NCBI RefSeq assembly: GCF_004331345.1
Contig: NZ_SJJZ01000004.1
Coordinates: 434,001-498,000, forward strand
From: Kribbella soli
Lineage (GTDB): Bacteria; Actinomycetota; Actinomycetes; Propionibacteriales; Kribbellaceae
Length of the DNA stretch: 64,000 bases
Direction: 5' to 3'
Shown here: piece by piece, positions 1-8,881 of the stretch
Layout: every line of letters starts with the position of its first letter
Position numbering within the stretch: position 1 is the stretch's first letter
Translations under genes and position numbers: made by a program
Notes under the pieces: generated by a model
What the model was told of the DNA's origin: nothing
What the model saw: only the letters and a program-made list of their open reading frames with translations
Databases searched by the model: none

Positions 1-5
1 AGCAG

Positions 6-785
6 TTGACCGTCCTCGTCCACGCGGTGGTGAGCCTGGGGATGCTCATCGTCGTACCCCTCGGACTCACTCTCCTGCCGACGCGAACCACCAGCAACCG
101 CTGGTGGTTCGCGTTCGCCGTTCCTGGTGCGGTAGCTCTGTGGCTGCCACGCGGTGCGGTGTCGATCGTCCTCGCGTCGATCTACTTCGTCGGCACGCTC
201 GTCCTCATCGCACTGGCCGCACGGCACTTCTTCCAGCACAGGACCCTCAGCACGCGACAGGTGGCGCTCTACACCGCACTGGTCACGCCCTCGATCGCAG
301 CGCTCGCACTGGTCGCCGAGCGGTCGTCTTACGAGCTGTTCGGCTTCAACCTGACCGTGCTGTCGCTGACAGTCGCCCACTTCCATTTCGCGGGCTTCGC
401 GGCCGCACTGATGGCGTACCTCGCTGCGGATGGTCTGGCCGCGGTGAGCGTTCCGCTGGGTACTGCGATCGTTCTGCTCGGGTTCTTCCTCGGTGACCCG
501 GTGGAGCTCGCAGGAGCCGTCGTACTGACCACAGGCATGTGGCTGGTCGGCTGGAACCTGTGGAAGCGGTCGCGGCGCACGGACCGGACGACGGCGATCC
601 TGCTGATGGTGTCCGGCTCCGTGCTCGTGCTGACGATGCTGCTCGCCGTCAGCTGGGCACTGGGACACGTGGTGAACACGCCGTACCTACCGTTGGAGTG
701 GATGGTTGCCACGCACGGTGTGGCGAATGCAGTTGGCTTTGGGTTGTGCGGCGTACTGGCGATGCGACGGGAAGGGTCCCGATGA
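6..785 (+). CDS. YndJ-like integral membrane protein, possibly 5'-truncated
   Basis: About 259 residues, almost all hydrophobic, with roughly seven or eight membrane segments. The motif HFHFAGF at residues 125-131 lies at the end of a membrane helix and is what I associate with the YndJ-like family. Function is unknown; residence in the cytoplasmic membrane is clear from composition. The frame stays open to the left edge of the window, so the TTG at position 6 may be internal and the N-terminus may be missing. The stop overlaps the ATG of the next gene (ATGA), so the two are translationally coupled. YndJ and DUF1990 genes are paired in other actinobacteria (recollection of family context). 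Confidence 0.6.
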   Translation: MTVLVHAVVSLGMLIVVPLGLTLLPTRTTSNRWWFAFAVPGAVALWLPRGAVSIVLASIYFVGTLVLIALAARHFFQHRTLSTRQVALYTALVTPSIAALALVAERSSYELFGFNLTVLSLTVAHFHFAGFAAALMAYLAADGLAAVSVPLGTAIVLLGFFLGDPVELAGAVVLTTGMWLVGWNLWKRSRRTDRTTAILLMVSGSVLVLTMLLAVSWALGHVVNTPYLPLEWMVATHGVANAVGFGLCGVLAMRREGSR

Positions 786-1327
786 AGCTGGAAGACCTGG
801 CGGGGTTGCGGTTCACGTACGACGAAGTGGGCTCGACGCAGTACGACGAGGTGCCCGAGGGGTTCCACCGACTGGAGCACCGGGAGCGGATCGGCGACGG
901 GGACGAGGTGTTCCAGCGGGCCGCTGACGCGTTACTGACGTGGCGCATGCACCGCGCGGCCGGCCTACTGGTCACTGCGACCGCCACACCACCGCAGGTC
1001 GGCACCGACTCGCTGGCCCGCCTCGGACCCGGCATGCTGATCCGTCGCCTCCGAACGCAGGTAGGGCTTCCAGTCCCGTGCCGGGTCGTCTGGGTCGTCA
1101 ACGAACCGGACCGCATCGGCTTCGCGTACGGAACCCTGGAAGGCCACCCCGAGGCCGGCGAGGAGTCCTTCCTCATCACCCGCGACCCGGACGGCATTCA
1201 CGCCACCATCCGCGCCTACAGCCGCCCGGCCACCTGGTACACCCACCTGGCCGGCCCCATCACCCGCAGGACCCAGCACTACGCCGCCACCCGCTACGTG
1301 GCAGCTCTCCGCCGTCTGGCTGCATAG
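782..1327 (+). CDS. DUF1990 family protein
   Basis: A 181-residue soluble protein. The pattern fits DUF1990: an N-terminal GLRFTYDEVGST stretch, a central GPGMLIRRLRTQVG segment, a GHPEAGEESFLI block and a C-terminal RPATWYTHLAGP. The start is ATG 782, four bases inside the end of the upstream membrane protein gene, so it is probably the second gene of a two-gene operon. The family has no established biochemical role. No catalytic motif or signal peptide is visible. A strong hairpin follows within 35 bases of the stop. Confidence 0.75.
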   Translation: MKLEDLAGLRFTYDEVGSTQYDEVPEGFHRLEHRERIGDGDEVFQRAADALLTWRMHRAAGLLVTATATPPQVGTDSLARLGPGMLIRRLRTQVGLPVPCRVVWVVNEPDRIGFAYGTLEGHPEAGEESFLITRDPDGIHATIRAYSRPATWYTHLAGPITRRTQHYAATRYVAALRRLAA

Positions 1328-1331
1328 CAAA

Positions 1332-1361
1332 GGCCCCGCAAGCTCATACCTTTGCGGGGCC
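1332..1361. terminator. Hairpin terminator after the DUF1990 gene
   Basis: Perfect 10-bp stem, GGCCCCGCAA (1332-1341) with TTGCGGGGCC (1352-1361), around a 10-base loop. It begins five bases after the stop of the DUF1990 gene. There is no T run, which is usual in high-G+C actinobacteria. It separates the DUF1990 gene from the glycosylase gene. Confidence 0.7.
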
Positions 1362-1467
1362 GCGACCTTTGTACCGTCTCCAGCCACACCAGCGTTTGAG
1401 CGACACGCGAACAACGGGCGACAACCCGGGGTGCACTGCGAGCCGCAGTGCTGCGAGACTGTGGCGG

Positions 1468-2145
1468 GTGAGTCCTAAGACGTTGTCGGATCTGGTGGCG
1501 CCGGACTGGGCTGAGGCGTTGGCTCCGGTCGAAGGCACTGTGACGCAGATGGGTGAGTTCCTCCGCGGGGAGATCACCGCGGGGCGGGCCTATCTGCCGG
1601 CTGGGGAGAACGTGCTGCGAGCGTTCCACCGGCCGCTGCAACAGGTGAAGGTGCTCGTCGTCGGGCAGGACCCGTACCCGACCCCGGGACACCCGGTCGG
1701 ACTCAGTTTCTCGGTGGCCCCCGACGTACGGCCGATTCCACGCAGTCTCGCGAACATCTACCGCGAACTGATGGCGGACGTCGGCGTACCGGCGCCGTCC
1801 AACGGTGACCTCACCCCCTGGGCCGACCAGGGCGTACTGATGCTCAACAGAGTGCTGACCGTGCAACCGGGCAAGTCCGGTGCGCACCGCGGCAAGGGCT
1901 GGGAGAGCGTCACCGAGCAGGCGATCCACGCGCTGGTGAACCGCGGCGGCCCGCTGGTCGCCATCCTCTGGGGCCGCGACGCCCAGACGCTCAAGCCGAT
2001 GCTGGGCAGCACGCCGTACGTCGAGAGCGCACACCCGAGCCCGATGTCCGCCGACCGCGGCTTCTTCGGCTCCCGCCCGTTCAGCCGGGTCAACGCCCTC
2101 CTCGCCGAGCAGGGCGCCGAGCCAGTCGACTGGCGCCTCCCCTAA
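1468..2145 (+). CDS. ung: Uracil-DNA glycosylase, family 1
   Basis: A 225-residue enzyme of normal family length. It removes uracil from DNA to begin base excision repair in the cytoplasm. Motif A, GQDPY, is at residues 66-70, with Asp68 the water-activating residue. The next residue is Pro instead of the usual His (GQDPYP). The second active-site motif HPSPMS is at 189-194, with His189 stabilising the leaving uracil. The leucine-loop region follows. The frame is open far upstream, but homology starts at VSPKTLSDLV, so I use GTG 1468. It appears to be a single gene, with a hairpin upstream and a gene-free stretch downstream. Confidence 0.95.
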   Translation: MSPKTLSDLVAPDWAEALAPVEGTVTQMGEFLRGEITAGRAYLPAGENVLRAFHRPLQQVKVLVVGQDPYPTPGHPVGLSFSVAPDVRPIPRSLANIYRELMADVGVPAPSNGDLTPWADQGVLMLNRVLTVQPGKSGAHRGKGWESVTEQAIHALVNRGGPLVAILWGRDAQTLKPMLGSTPYVESAHPSPMSADRGFFGSRPFSRVNALLAEQGAEPVDWRLP

Positions 2146-2428
2146 CCCCTCTTTCGGCTCTTCTGTCCGATGTGTGGGGTCATGGTTGCCCCCATCCGGG
2201 GTCGTGAGACCAGGTAGTGGTGGGTCGGGATCTGGTATTGCCTGTCTCCTGCCGCCATTTCCTATCCCCAGTCTCCCCACCGCCCCGCCGTCGCTGTACG
2301 CCACACGGGCGATGGCAGTTGCGGGCTGGTCGACTGGGGAGGGTTTGGTCCGGCGGCGCGCACTTGTCTCCTAGGCCCACGCCGATCGCGCCGCTTGCCG
2401 GCGAGCCGGACGTCGACCAGAAGACGAG

Positions 2429-2500
2429 CGGATATCCCTTCGCGTGTGGGGTTCTCTGCTGATATGCGAGGGGAGAACCCTGGACGCGAGGGGTTATCCG
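2429..2500. repeat. Core of a large imperfect inverted repeat
   Basis: Left arm 2429-2457 begins CGGATATCCCTTCGCGT. Right arm 2471-2500 ends GCGAGGGGTTATCCG, whose complement is CGGATAACCCCTCGC. The arms also share GGGTTCTC against GAGAACCC. The match is imperfect but runs for about 30 bases per arm around a loop of about 13 bases. Weaker pairing continues outward on both sides to roughly 2205 and 2650. Confidence 0.6.
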
Positions 2501-2760
2501 TTGCTGTTGCGCGACGCGCGAGCCGGTCCGCGCCGACCGGGCGGTGGGTTGGGACAGGTTGTGGTGGGTGGGGAGCTGGTATTTCAGGTCTCACGTCACG
2601 AGTTCCTGTCTCAGGCCACCAGATCCCCCCTCCCCCCGGCGCTCCGGCCGGCCAACCCAGCCCAACCACCCGTACATGCGTCACAAGAGCCCTCTTTCCA
2701 GCGGTACGACGACGCGCCGGGACCTCGTGGTCACGGCGCGTTGTCGTGTTTCGGAAAGAT

Positions 2761-2806
2761 TTGTTCGAATGATGCATTGCAGGATCGTTCAACAATCTCC
2801 TATGGT
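2761..2806 (+). promoter_or_regulatory. Promoter with overlapping imperfect palindromic operator for the DUF969 operon
   Basis: TTGCAG (2777-2782), 18 bases, TATGGT (2801-2806) makes a plausible -35/-10 pair about 50 bases before the start codon. It is overlapped by an inverted repeat, TTGTTCGAATGAT (2761-2773) against ATCGTTCAACAA (2784-2795). The complement of the right half, TTGTTGAACGAT, resembles FCD-type GntR operators (recollection of the typical TTGTTGAACAA pattern). No GntR gene is adjacent, so the regulator would act from elsewhere. Confidence 0.5.
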
Positions 2807-2853
2807 GAGCGGAACATCCCCTCAGCAACACCGTTCCGTCCCCGGGAGGAACC

Positions 2854-3555
2854 ATGTGGGTTCTGCTCGCCATCGCGGTGGTGGTCGTCGGGTTCGCCCT
2901 CCGGATCAACTCGATGCTGGTCGTCACGGCGGCCGGGATCGTGGCCGGCCTGATCGGCGGACTGTCTCCGGTCAAGATCCTGAACGCGTTCGGCGACGGC
3001 TTCGCCGGCAGCCGGTCCGTCACCGTCTTCATCGTCACGCTGCCCGTCATCGGGCTGATCGAGCGTTACGGCCTGCAACACCAGGCCCGCAAGCTGATCA
3101 GCAAGCTCAAGGTCGTCACCACCGGCCGCTTGCTGGCCATCTACCTGCTGATCCGGCAAGGCACCGCAGCCCTCGGCCTGACCAGCATCGGCGGTCCCGC
3201 GCAGGCGGTCCGGCCGCTCATCCACCCGATGGCCGCCGGCGCCGCGGAACGCCGGTACGGCAAACTCCCGGAGAAGATGCAGGAGAAGATCAAGGGCTTC
3301 GCGGCCAGCGCCGACACCATCGGGTTGTTCTTCGGTGAGGACATCTTCGTCGCGATCGGCTCGATCCTGCTGATCACCGGCTTCGTCGACACGACGTACG
3401 GCCTGCACCTGGAGGCGATCGACATCGCGCTCTGGGCGATCCCGACCGGGATCTGCGCGCTGCTCATCCACGGCACCCGCCTGCTGCTTCTCGATCGCCA
3501 GCTGGACAGGCTCGCGGCCGAGGACGAGGCGGCGACGAAGGAGGCCGCGCGATGA
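2854..3555 (+). CDS. DUF969 family membrane protein
   Basis: 233 residues with about six membrane segments. It fits the DUF969 family: GGLSPVKILNAFGDGF near residue 30, IERYGLQ, the RQGTAALGLTSIGG loop, and a FFGEDIFVAIGS segment. ATG 2854 follows a good ribosome site (GGGAGGA). The gene overlaps the DUF979 gene by four bases. DUF969 and DUF979 proteins occur as a pair and are thought to form one transporter. From recollection, they often neighbour pyroglutamyl-peptidase or 5-oxoprolinase genes, but neither is present here. The substrate is therefore open. Confidence 0.8.
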   Translation: MWVLLAIAVVVVGFALRINSMLVVTAAGIVAGLIGGLSPVKILNAFGDGFAGSRSVTVFIVTLPVIGLIERYGLQHQARKLISKLKVVTTGRLLAIYLLIRQGTAALGLTSIGGPAQAVRPLIHPMAAGAAERRYGKLPEKMQEKIKGFAASADTIGLFFGEDIFVAIGSILLITGFVDTTYGLHLEAIDIALWAIPTGICALLIHGTRLLLLDRQLDRLAAEDEAATKEAAR

Positions 3556-4523
3556 TCAAGGTCGAGTGGTTCTACTGGCTGTGCGGCATCTTCTTCGTCC
3601 TGATCGCGCTGCAGGTGTTCAACGACCGCAGCAACCCGAAGCGGGTCGGCAGCGCGGCGTTCTGGGGCATCCTCGGCGTCTCGTTCGGCTACGGCACGTT
3701 CGTGGTGAACAAGCAGGCGCCGTCCTGGCTGCTCGGTATCGCGGTGATCGGCCTGGCGGTCCTGGCCGGCTCGGGCTTCCCGGGCAAGGGCGAGGAGCGT
3801 ACGACGACCCCGGCCGAGCGCGTGCACTTCGCCGACCGGTTCGGCAACAAGTTGTTCCTGCCGGCGCTGGTGATCCCGGTGGTCGCGGCGATCTTCGGGG
3901 CCTGGCTCGCGAAGGTGAAGCTCGGCGACGGCAAGCTGCTGCTGCAGACCGGATCCGCCACGATCATCGGCCTCGGCGTCGCCTCGGTCCTCGCGCTGAT
4001 CCTTGGCATGGTGCTGTTCAGGCCGAAGTCTCCCGCCGTGCCGCTGCACGAGGGGCGTCGCCTGCTCGAGCACATCGGCTGGGCGGCGATCCTGCCGCAG
4101 ATGCTGGCCACACTCGGCCTGCTGTTCAACGCCTCCGGGGTCGGCAAGGCGGTCGGACGCGTCACCGATCACCTGGTCCCGAAGGGCTCGCTGATCGCCG
4201 CGGTCGCCTTGTACTGCATCGGCATGGCGATCTTCACGATCATCATGGGCAACGCGTTCGCCGCGTTCCCCGTGATGACGGCCGCGGTCGGCTGGCCGCT
4301 GCTGGTGCAGCAGTTCGACGGCACTCCGGCGGTCGTGTTCGCGGTCGGCATGCTGGCCGGCTTCTGCGGCACCTTGTGTACGCCGATGGCGGCCAACTTC
4401 AACCTGGTGCCGGCAGCGCTGTTGCAGATGAAGGACCAGTACGGGCCGATCAAGGCGCAGATCCCGACCGCGATCCCGCTGCTGGGCTGCAACATCGTCA
4501 TCATGTATTTCTTCGCATTCTAA
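3552..4523 (+). CDS. DUF979 family membrane protein
   Basis: 323 residues with about nine membrane segments, translationally coupled to the DUF969 gene by an ATGA overlap. Recognisable DUF979 features are the N-terminal YWLCGIFFVLIALQVFND, the GNAFAAFPVMTAAVGWP loop, and the C-terminal FCGTLCTPMAANFN segment. The alternation of hydrophobic helices with conserved small-residue and proline loops suggests a secondary transporter. It most likely works with the DUF969 protein in the cytoplasmic membrane. The downstream DUF2891 gene starts eight bases after its stop and probably shares the transcript. Confidence 0.8.
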   Translation: MIKVEWFYWLCGIFFVLIALQVFNDRSNPKRVGSAAFWGILGVSFGYGTFVVNKQAPSWLLGIAVIGLAVLAGSGFPGKGEERTTTPAERVHFADRFGNKLFLPALVIPVVAAIFGAWLAKVKLGDGKLLLQTGSATIIGLGVASVLALILGMVLFRPKSPAVPLHEGRRLLEHIGWAAILPQMLATLGLLFNASGVGKAVGRVTDHLVPKGSLIAAVALYCIGMAIFTIIMGNAFAAFPVMTAAVGWPLLVQQFDGTPAVVFAVGMLAGFCGTLCTPMAANFNLVPAALLQMKDQYGPIKAQIPTAIPLLGCNIVIMYFFAF

Positions 4524-4531
4524 GGAGTTTC

Positions 4532-5497
4532 ATGAAGTACGCCGCCGCCTGGGCAGACATCGCCTGCGAGGTGCTCGAGACGCCGTACCCGTACGGCACG
4601 GCCCACGCGTCGAAGGGCCCGGACGACGTCGACGTGACCCCGGATCGCCTGCACCCGGCGTTCCACGGGTCCTACGACTGGCACTCCAGCGCACACATGC
4701 AGTGGTCCCTGGTCCGGTTGCTGACGCTGGCGCCGGACCAGGTCGGCGGCCGCCCGATCGAGGTACTCGACCGGCGCCTGACGCCCGAGGCGATCGCCAC
4801 CGAGGCCGCGTACCTGCGGGAGCGGCCGTCGTACGAACGCCCGTACGGCTGGGCCTGGGCGGCGATGCTGGTCGCAGCCGCCCGCAAGACCCAGTGGGCA
4901 GACGCGCTCACTCCGCTCGGCGATGTCATCGCGGACCTGGTCCTCGCCTGGTTGCCGAAGCAGGCGTACCCAGTGCGGCACGGCGTACACCTCAACTCCG
5001 CGTTCGCTCTCGCGCTGCTGCACGAGGCGTACGGCGAACTGGGTCGCGCTGACGTGGTGGAGGCGATCCGGGCCCGCGCGCTGCAGTGGTTCGGCAACGA
5101 CACGGCGTACGACACCCGGTTCGAGCCGTCGGGGACTGACTTCTTGTCACCTGCGCTGTCCGAGGCGGAGTTGATGCGGCGGGTGCTGCCGGACGCCGAG
5201 TTCGTCAGCTGGCTGTCCGCGTTCCTGCCAGGGCTGGGTGGCGACGCGCATCAGCACCTGCTCGAGGTGCCGGTGACGGACGACTCCGGTGACGGGCAGT
5301 TGGCGCACTTGTCTGGGCTGGCCTTGTCACGGGCGTGGCAGCTGCGGACGATCGCGCCGGCCCTTCCGAACGTTGCCGACGTGCTGCGGGCTGGTGCGGA
5401 CCGTCAGGTCGATGCGGTGCTGCCGACGGTCACCGACGGGGACTTCATGTCGACGCATTGGCTGGTGTCGTTCGCCCTGCTGGCTGACCAGGCGTAG
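4532..5497 (+). CDS. DUF2891 family protein
   Basis: A soluble protein of 321 residues. The start ATG 4532 follows AAGGAG. DUF2891 signatures include HPAFHGSYDWHSSAHMQW near residue 50, YGWAWAAML, and a late HLSGLALSRAWQL segment. The paired His/Trp motifs and repeated helical segments resemble an alpha-helical barrel, but no activity is established. It is the third gene of the DUF969-DUF979 operon, so it may process whatever that pair transports. Its 3' end overlaps the convergent ABC exporter gene by 53 bases, which is unusual and leaves no room for a terminator between them. Confidence 0.8.
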   Translation: MKYAAAWADIACEVLETPYPYGTAHASKGPDDVDVTPDRLHPAFHGSYDWHSSAHMQWSLVRLLTLAPDQVGGRPIEVLDRRLTPEAIATEAAYLRERPSYERPYGWAWAAMLVAAARKTQWADALTPLGDVIADLVLAWLPKQAYPVRHGVHLNSAFALALLHEAYGELGRADVVEAIRARALQWFGNDTAYDTRFEPSGTDFLSPALSEAELMRRVLPDAEFVSWLSAFLPGLGGDAHQHLLEVPVTDDSGDGQLAHLSGLALSRAWQLRTIAPALPNVADVLRAGADRQVDAVLPTVTDGDFMSTHWLVSFALLADQA

Positions 5498-7232
5498 ACG
5501 TACCAGTCCAGCTGCGCCACAGCTGCGCATAGCGACCACCGCTTGCCAGCAACGCCTCATGCGTCCCGGACTCGGCCACTCGCCCATGGTCGAGTACGAC
5601 GATCCGGTCCGCCTGCTCAGCTTGAGTCAACCGATGTGCGACGACCAGCGTGGTCCGTCCGGCCGTAGCCGCCGCACTGGCACGCTCCAGCTCACGCGCA
5701 CCGGCACTACCTGCCTCTGCCGTCGCCTCGTCCAGTACGGCGACCGGCGGGTCAGCAAGCACCAGTCTGGCGAAGGCAAGCTGCTGCGCCTGCGCACCTG
5801 TCAACGGATGGCCGCTCTCCCCCACGATCGTGTTCAAGCCGTCAGGTAGCGCACGCACCCAGGCCGAGGCGCCGACCCGGTCAAGTGCTGCTTCTACTTC
5901 CTCAGCTGTTGAAGCGGGTCGTGCCAGCTGCACGTCTTCCATGAGCGTTCCGGAGAAGACATGCACCTCCTGGCTGAGCAGGGCGACCTGGGCACGCGTC
6001 CTGTCCTCGCCCAGATCGCGCACGTCGACGCCACCGAGCTTCACAACACCCGTCGACGGCGCGAGAACACCAGCCGCGATCGCTGCCAGCGTGGTCTTCC
6101 CGGCACCACTCGCACCGACCAGGGCGACCCGTTCGCCTGGCTCCAGCCGCAGCGAGACCTCAGTGAGAACCTCAGGACCGTCGTAGTGGTGACTGATCAC
6201 CTGCAGTTCCAGCGACGCGTCAGCGGGGTCCGGGCTCGCAGGTGGCTCCGGAGCCGGCTCGATCTCCAGTACGCCGGCCAGCCGCGACATCCCGGCCGCC
6301 GCTGTCTGGATCTGGTCGAACTCCATCAGTACGACGTTCACCGGGTTGAACAACCGGTGGAAGTACAGGGCTGCCGATGTCACCGCACCGATGCTCACCG
6401 AGTCCTCCCGCACCAGGAAGAACCCGGTGACCAGGATCGCCGTCAGCCCGGTGAACTCGGCATGGTTGATCCGCGACGAGAAGAAGCTGAACAACCGGAA
6501 CACCGTGATCGAGATGTCCCGCGCCGTACCTGAGGTCTCCCCGATCTTCTCCAGCTGCCGATCCTCCAGCCGGTACGCACGGACCGTCGCGCTGCCCCGC
6601 AGCGACGCGATGATCGCCTCGGACCGCTCGCCCATCGCTACACGTTCCTGCTTGTAGTACGGCGCCGACCGCCGCAGGTACCACCGCAACGCCAGGTAGT
6701 ACATGGGTACGGCGAGCAGACCGGCCAGACCGAGCCGCCAGTCGAGTGCGAACATCCCAGCGACAGTCAGCAGGATCGTCAACGCCGCACCGAGCACCGA
6801 CGGCCCGACCTCGGTCAGCGCGGCCGCGACCGATGCCACGTCGTCACCGACCCGCGAGAGCAGGTCACCGGTACGCACCTTCTCCAGCACCGGCGCGGGC
6901 AGCTGCAGCACCCGGTCAAGCACCTGCTCGCGGATCCGCGCCAGCACGGTCTCACCGACCCGCGCGACCAGCGTCACGCCGAGAGCCGTCAGTACGCCGG
7001 CCAGCACCGCCGCCAGCCCGATCAGCAGCACGACACGCGCAATGGCCGATCGGTCGCCGCCACCGGCGATGTCGTCCACCAGCACACCAAGAGCCCACGG
7101 CGCGACCAGCCCGGCCGCACTGGCCCCCGTGATCACCAAAGCCGCGACAGCCGACAGCACCGGCAGCCGCCGGAGCTCTCGCCACAGAACGGTCCACGTC
7201 GCGCGCGGGCCCGCGATCGGCAACAGGTTCAT
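5445..7232 (-). CDS. ABC exporter half-transporter, catalytically intact ATPase partner
   Basis: 595 residues: six-helix exporter domain (about 20-320), then an ATPase domain (about 340-565). Walker A GASGAGKTT is at 373-381, the Q-loop Gln at 421, Walker B VAVLDE at 497-502 with the catalytic Glu, and the H-loop His at 533. The signature is degenerate: LTGAQ at 477-481 in place of LSGGQ. It overlaps the upstream half-transporter gene by four bases (ATGA), and the two should form one heterodimer in the cytoplasmic membrane. The intact Walker motifs pair with the intact signature of the partner. Substrate unknown; the iron-box-like site upstream of the operon hints at siderophore or metal-related traffic. 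Confidence 0.9.
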   Translation of the reverse strand: MNLLPIAGPRATWTVLWRELRRLPVLSAVAALVITGASAAGLVAPWALGVLVDDIAGGGDRSAIARVVLLIGLAAVLAGVLTALGVTLVARVGETVLARIREQVLDRVLQLPAPVLEKVRTGDLLSRVGDDVASVAAALTEVGPSVLGAALTILLTVAGMFALDWRLGLAGLLAVPMYYLALRWYLRRSAPYYKQERVAMGERSEAIIASLRGSATVRAYRLEDRQLEKIGETSGTARDISITVFRLFSFFSSRINHAEFTGLTAILVTGFFLVREDSVSIGAVTSAALYFHRLFNPVNVVLMEFDQIQTAAAGMSRLAGVLEIEPAPEPPASPDPADASLELQVISHHYDGPEVLTEVSLRLEPGERVALVGASGAGKTTLAAIAAGVLAPSTGVVKLGGVDVRDLGEDRTRAQVALLSQEVHVFSGTLMEDVQLARPASTAEEVEAALDRVGASAWVRALPDGLNTIVGESGHPLTGAQAQQLAFARLVLADPPVAVLDEATAEAGSAGARELERASAAATAGRTTLVVAHRLTQAEQADRIVVLDHGRVAESGTHEALLASGGRYAQLWRSWTGTSTPGQPAGRTTPANAST

Positions 7233-8881
7233 CGCAGCACCGCCTCCTGGTAGGCCGGGTCGGACTCGGCCAGTTCGGAGTGGATGCCCTCAGCAACCAC
7301 AGACCCGTCGGAGACCACCACCACCCGGTCCATCTTTCCCAGCAGCGCTGGACTGCTCGTCAACACCAGCGTGGTCCGGCCGGCTCGCTCCTCGGCAAGC
7401 CCCTCTGCCAGCAACTCCTCGGTCACCGCGTCCACCGCAGTACTCGGATCGTGCAGCACCAGCAGCGGCGGCTCAGCCAGCAGCGCGCGCGCCAGTCCGA
7501 GCCGCTGACGCTGGCCGCCGGACAACGTCTGCCCTCGGTCGGCCAATGGCCGGTCGAGTTCTTCGATCAGGTCGGCCGCACCAGCAGCCGTCATCACGCG
7601 CTCCAGCCCTGCATCTGCCAGAAGGTTGCTGCGCAGCGTTCCTTCGAACAGGTCTGTCTCGTGCCGCTCCAGCAACACGGTTCGCCGGACCGCGTCAACG
7701 TCCAGCTCTTCGAGACGAGTACCACCGACCAGCACGGAGCCGGTGTGCTTAGGTGCGCGGCCGGCGATGACGGTCAGCAGGGCGTCGGCGTCGCGCGGGT
7801 CGTAGCAGAGCACTCCCACGGACTCACCGGGTCGGAGTACGAGGGTCAGCGACGACAGAGTCCCGTGTGAAACGCCTTCCACTGCGAGGAGAGGCTGGGT
7901 TGAGTCGATAGTTGTCGAGGTGCCGGTGGTTGTTAGTGGGGGTGCCGAGAGCACCGAGGCGAGTCGCGAGGCTGAGGCGCGGGACATGGCAAGCACCTGG
8001 CTCGCGTAGCCGAGTGTGCCGACCGGCTCGGCGACGAACTGCGCCAGCCCGACCACCGTGATCAGTTCGCCGATCGTGATCCGGCCGTTCAACGCGAACC
8101 AGCCGGACACACCAGCAACCGCAGCCAGCAGCAGACCGCTCAGTGCGGTCGTCACGCCGTCCTGCAGCCCATTCGTCGACGCAGCGCGCAGTGTGGCCCG
8201 CAGCGTCGCTTCGCTCGACCGCCTGTACCGCGCGGCCGCGTTGTGCTGCGCTCCGATCCCCCGCAACGTCCGCAGCCCGCTGACCAGGTCCGTCGCCAGT
8301 GCGGTCGTCTGAGCAACCGCCTCCTGCTGACTCGACGTACGACGCGTCAGCAACGGCGAGAGCGCCTGAATCCCCAGCACCAGCAGCGGTACGCCGATCA
8401 GCACGCCGAGTCCCAGCGGTACGTCGACCAACAGCAGCGACACCGACGACACGATCAACGCCGTACACGCCGCTGCTCCCATCGAGACGGCCCGCATGAC
8501 CAGTGCAGCCTTCTCAGCGTCCGAGGTGGCGATCGACAACAGCTCCCCCGACCGCAGCCCGGTCCGGTGACCACGTGGGTCCAGCACGCGCTGCGCGATC
8601 TCCAGCCGGAGCAGGTGCGTCTCGTACTCGATCGCCCACACCACCTGTCGCGCACCGGTCTTCCAGGCGTTCGACAGGACGGCGAACAGCACGACCATCA
8701 TCAGCACGCACCAGAGCAGCGGCTGGACGCGGCCGGTCGCCACCGCACGGTCCACGAAGATCCCGATCGCGACCGGTACCGCCGCCTCGGTCGCCTGGTG
8801 CAACGAGAGCACCAGCACCCCCGCGGTCATCCGGCCCCGATGCCGCCGAATCGCCCGCCTCAACAGCTCCCCAGTGGCCAT
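7229..8881 (-). CDS. ABC exporter half-transporter with degenerate ATPase site
   Basis: 550 residues: exporter membrane domain (about 1-310), then an ATPase domain. The Walker A region (357-367) reads LCYDPRDADAL and has no GKS/T. The Walker B end is HDPS (477-480), lacking the catalytic Glu. The H-loop is replaced by TSS (508-510). The signature LSGGQ at 453-457 is canonical. This is the pattern of the degenerate half of an asymmetric heterodimer; the downstream gene encodes the complementary half. The ATG lies directly after an 18-bp iron-box-like palindrome, so the transcript may be leaderless. Confidence 0.88.
   Translation of the reverse strand: MATGELLRRAIRRHRGRMTAGVLVLSLHQATEAAVPVAIGIFVDRAVATGRVQPLLWCVLMMVVLFAVLSNAWKTGARQVVWAIEYETHLLRLEIAQRVLDPRGHRTGLRSGELLSIATSDAEKAALVMRAVSMGAAACTALIVSSVSLLLVDVPLGLGVLIGVPLLVLGIQALSPLLTRRTSSQQEAVAQTTALATDLVSGLRTLRGIGAQHNAAARYRRSSEATLRATLRAASTNGLQDGVTTALSGLLLAAVAGVSGWFALNGRITIGELITVVGLAQFVAEPVGTLGYASQVLAMSRASASRLASVLSAPPLTTTGTSTTIDSTQPLLAVEGVSHGTLSSLTLVLRPGESVGVLCYDPRDADALLTVIAGRAPKHTGSVLVGGTRLEELDVDAVRRTVLLERHETDLFEGTLRSNLLADAGLERVMTAAGAADLIEELDRPLADRGQTLSGGQRQRLGLARALLAEPPLLVLHDPSTAVDAVTEELLAEGLAEERAGRTTLVLTSSPALLGKMDRVVVVSDGSVVAEGIHSELAESDPAYQEAVLR

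Larger units (their letters stand above)
2146..2853. other. 708-bp gene-free stretch with a large imperfect palindrome and a promoter
   Basis: No convincing gene. Open frames on both strands (for example 2395-2772 plus and 2262-3050 minus) encode similar peptides from opposite strands, which is what an inverted repeat produces. The centre, 2429-2500, is the best-conserved part. Matching blocks further out include GGGATCTGGT on the left (2227-2236) and its complement near 2620, and AGTCTCCCCACC on the left with GGTGGGTGGGGAGCT on the right. The last 90 bases carry the operator and promoter of the DUF969 operon, listed separately. Confidence 0.6.

Noticed and set aside
2262..3050. Open frames on both strands in the gap before the DUF969 gene
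   Set aside because: Their peptides resemble each other because the DNA is palindromic; neither shows a known domain or a ribosome site.
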